From Zestomonas carbonaria (GTDB lineage Bacteria > Pseudomonadota > Gammaproteobacteria > Pseudomonadales > Pseudomonadaceae): 64,000 nucleotides of DNA. Within the stretch, counting starts at the first letter, position 1. Each line of letters begins with the position of its first letter. The stretch is taken from contig NZ_CAJFCI010000077.1 of NCBI RefSeq assembly GCF_904061905.1, positions 121,084 to 185,083 on the forward strand, written 5' to 3'. Both the position numbers and the translations under genes were made by a program. Shown here piece after piece: positions 63,366 through 64,000 of the stretch. A model generated the notes under the pieces. The model saw only the letters and a program-made list of their open reading frames with translations, did no database searches and had not been told where the DNA came from.

Positions 63366-64000
63366 TCAAATGGACTTGAAGAGGGCTTGCAGGGCCCGGA
63401 AGGCATCGCCGCCATGCTGGAGTCCGTCCGCCGTGGACGGAAGGCTGCGGTAGCCCTGGTTGGAGAGCTTCTGGACCTGGCCGGTATCGGCGTCCTCGGA
63501 AAAGCGCTCTTGCGCGTCGAGTTCGAAACGCTGGCCGGTCAGCAGCTCCAGGGTGTACTTCTGCGTCCCGTCGCGGTGCTCCCACTTCAACTGCCCCTGC
63601 TCGTCCAGGGTTCCGGTTTCCAGCAAGGCATCATCGGCGAGGAGCCGATAGGGTTCCCCCGCGTAGTTGGAAAGAAACCCGGGCAGCGCTCCGAGGGAGA
63701 CGCGCATCGTCTTCTTGAGCGGGCTGGTGGTGGTGTCGGGGAAGTCCGGGAGGCTGGGGGCAATCTGTGCCGGCCCGACGAAGCCGTGTTGGCTGGCCTT
63801 GACGGTGAATTCGCCCGGCATGCCCATCTCGATATTGCCGTCGGCGATCTTGATGTAGGCACCTCCACACAGCAGGGTGATGTGCTTGCTCGCATCCAGG
63901 CGGATGTGCTGCCGGCTGGCGCTGATCTCCACGCTCTGGTCGGCCTGCACCTTGATGTCGTTGTGCTGGGCCTGCATCAGCAGCTCGCCCTGCTGGGCGA
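63366..64000 (-). CDS. vgrG: VgrG spike protein, C-terminal part (5' end beyond window)
   Basis: The frame is open to the window edge; 211 codons are visible. The sequence starts within the Gp5-like/DUF2345 region (LLMQAQHNDIKVQADQSVEI, HITLLCGGAYIKI, GMPGEFTVKASQHGFVGPAQ). It then has a C-terminal extension of about 110 residues whose strand pattern (YRLLADDALLETGTLDEQGQ, YTLELLTGQRFELDAQ) looks like a transthyretin-like domain of the kind that docks phospholipase effectors. VgrG is the membrane-piercing tip of the type VI secretion tube. The phospholipase gene follows 17 bp downstream. Confidence 0.92.
   Translation of the reverse strand, partial: AQQGELLMQAQHNDIKVQADQSVEISASRQHIRLDASKHITLLCGGAYIKIADGNIEMGMPGEFTVKASQHGFVGPAQIAPSLPDFPDTTTSPLKKTMRVSLGALPGFLSNYAGEPYRLLADDALLETGTLDEQGQLKWEHRDGTQKYTLELLTGQRFELDAQERFSEDADTGQVQKLSNQGYRSLPSTADGLQHGGDAFRALQALFKSI

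Noticed and set aside
63349..63585. Longer phospholipase start inside vgrG
   Set aside because: The extra residues are an out-of-frame reading of vgrG. ATG 63348, just after the vgrG stop, gives the expected start.

Overview
The window reads as chromosome of Pseudomonas aeruginosa or a very close relative. It is very GC-rich, and its gene order (fimV-truA-trpF-accD-folC-dedD-cvpA-purF-metZ, then the xcpPQ/xcpR-Z type II secretion cluster) is the characteristic one. Species assignment and comparisons to strain PAO1 come from memory, not from a search.

Layout. 1-11145: housekeeping genes on the + strand: the polar hub protein FimV (5' end outside the window), tRNA pseudouridine synthase, tryptophan, fatty-acid, folate and purine genes, and methionine biosynthesis (metZ plus a short-chain dehydrogenase). 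11367-21765: the complete Xcp type II secretion cluster, with xcpQ/xcpP (-) divergent from xcpR-S-T-U-V-W-X-Y-Z (+). 21994-22388: three tRNA genes (Val, Asp, Asp) and a terminator. 22496-35767: metabolic and regulatory genes (AraC regulator, amidohydrolase, 2,4-dienoyl-CoA reductase, PLP enzyme, cNMP/rhodanese protein, NAD kinase, phosphatase, rhomboid protease), separated by spacers full of palindromic repeats. 35953-39773: YeaC-like and DUF2797 proteins and pepN. 40074-47436: a DUF1302/DUF1329/YCF48/MMPL envelope gene set headed by an exact-consensus sigma-54 promoter. 48176-55051: a MoxR/DUF58/vWA (Bat-like) operon on the - strand. 55648-60510: the giant NAD-glutamate dehydrogenase. 60686-64000: a type VI secretion effector module on the - strand (vgrG 3' end, a phospholipase D effector, a Sel1-repeat lipoprotein immunity candidate).

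The most striking sequence-level observation is a 141-bp MITE-like element, with terminal inverted repeats and a 3-bp TCA target duplication, inserted inside the leader-peptide codons of the major pseudopilin gene xcpT. The insertion adds exactly 48 stop-free codons. The predicted prepilin leader therefore grows from 7 residues to 55, while the Gly(-1)/Phe(+1)/Glu(+5) processing site is preserved.

The best candidate for an uncharacterised system is the sigma-54-headed set made of an outer-membrane barrel (DUF1302), a periplasmic DUF1329 protein, a periplasmic Asp-box propeller (YCF48) and an MMPL-type RND transporter. Together these have the parts of a trans-envelope lipid or hydrophobic-compound transport route. 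The T6SS effector module is the clearest accessory insertion.
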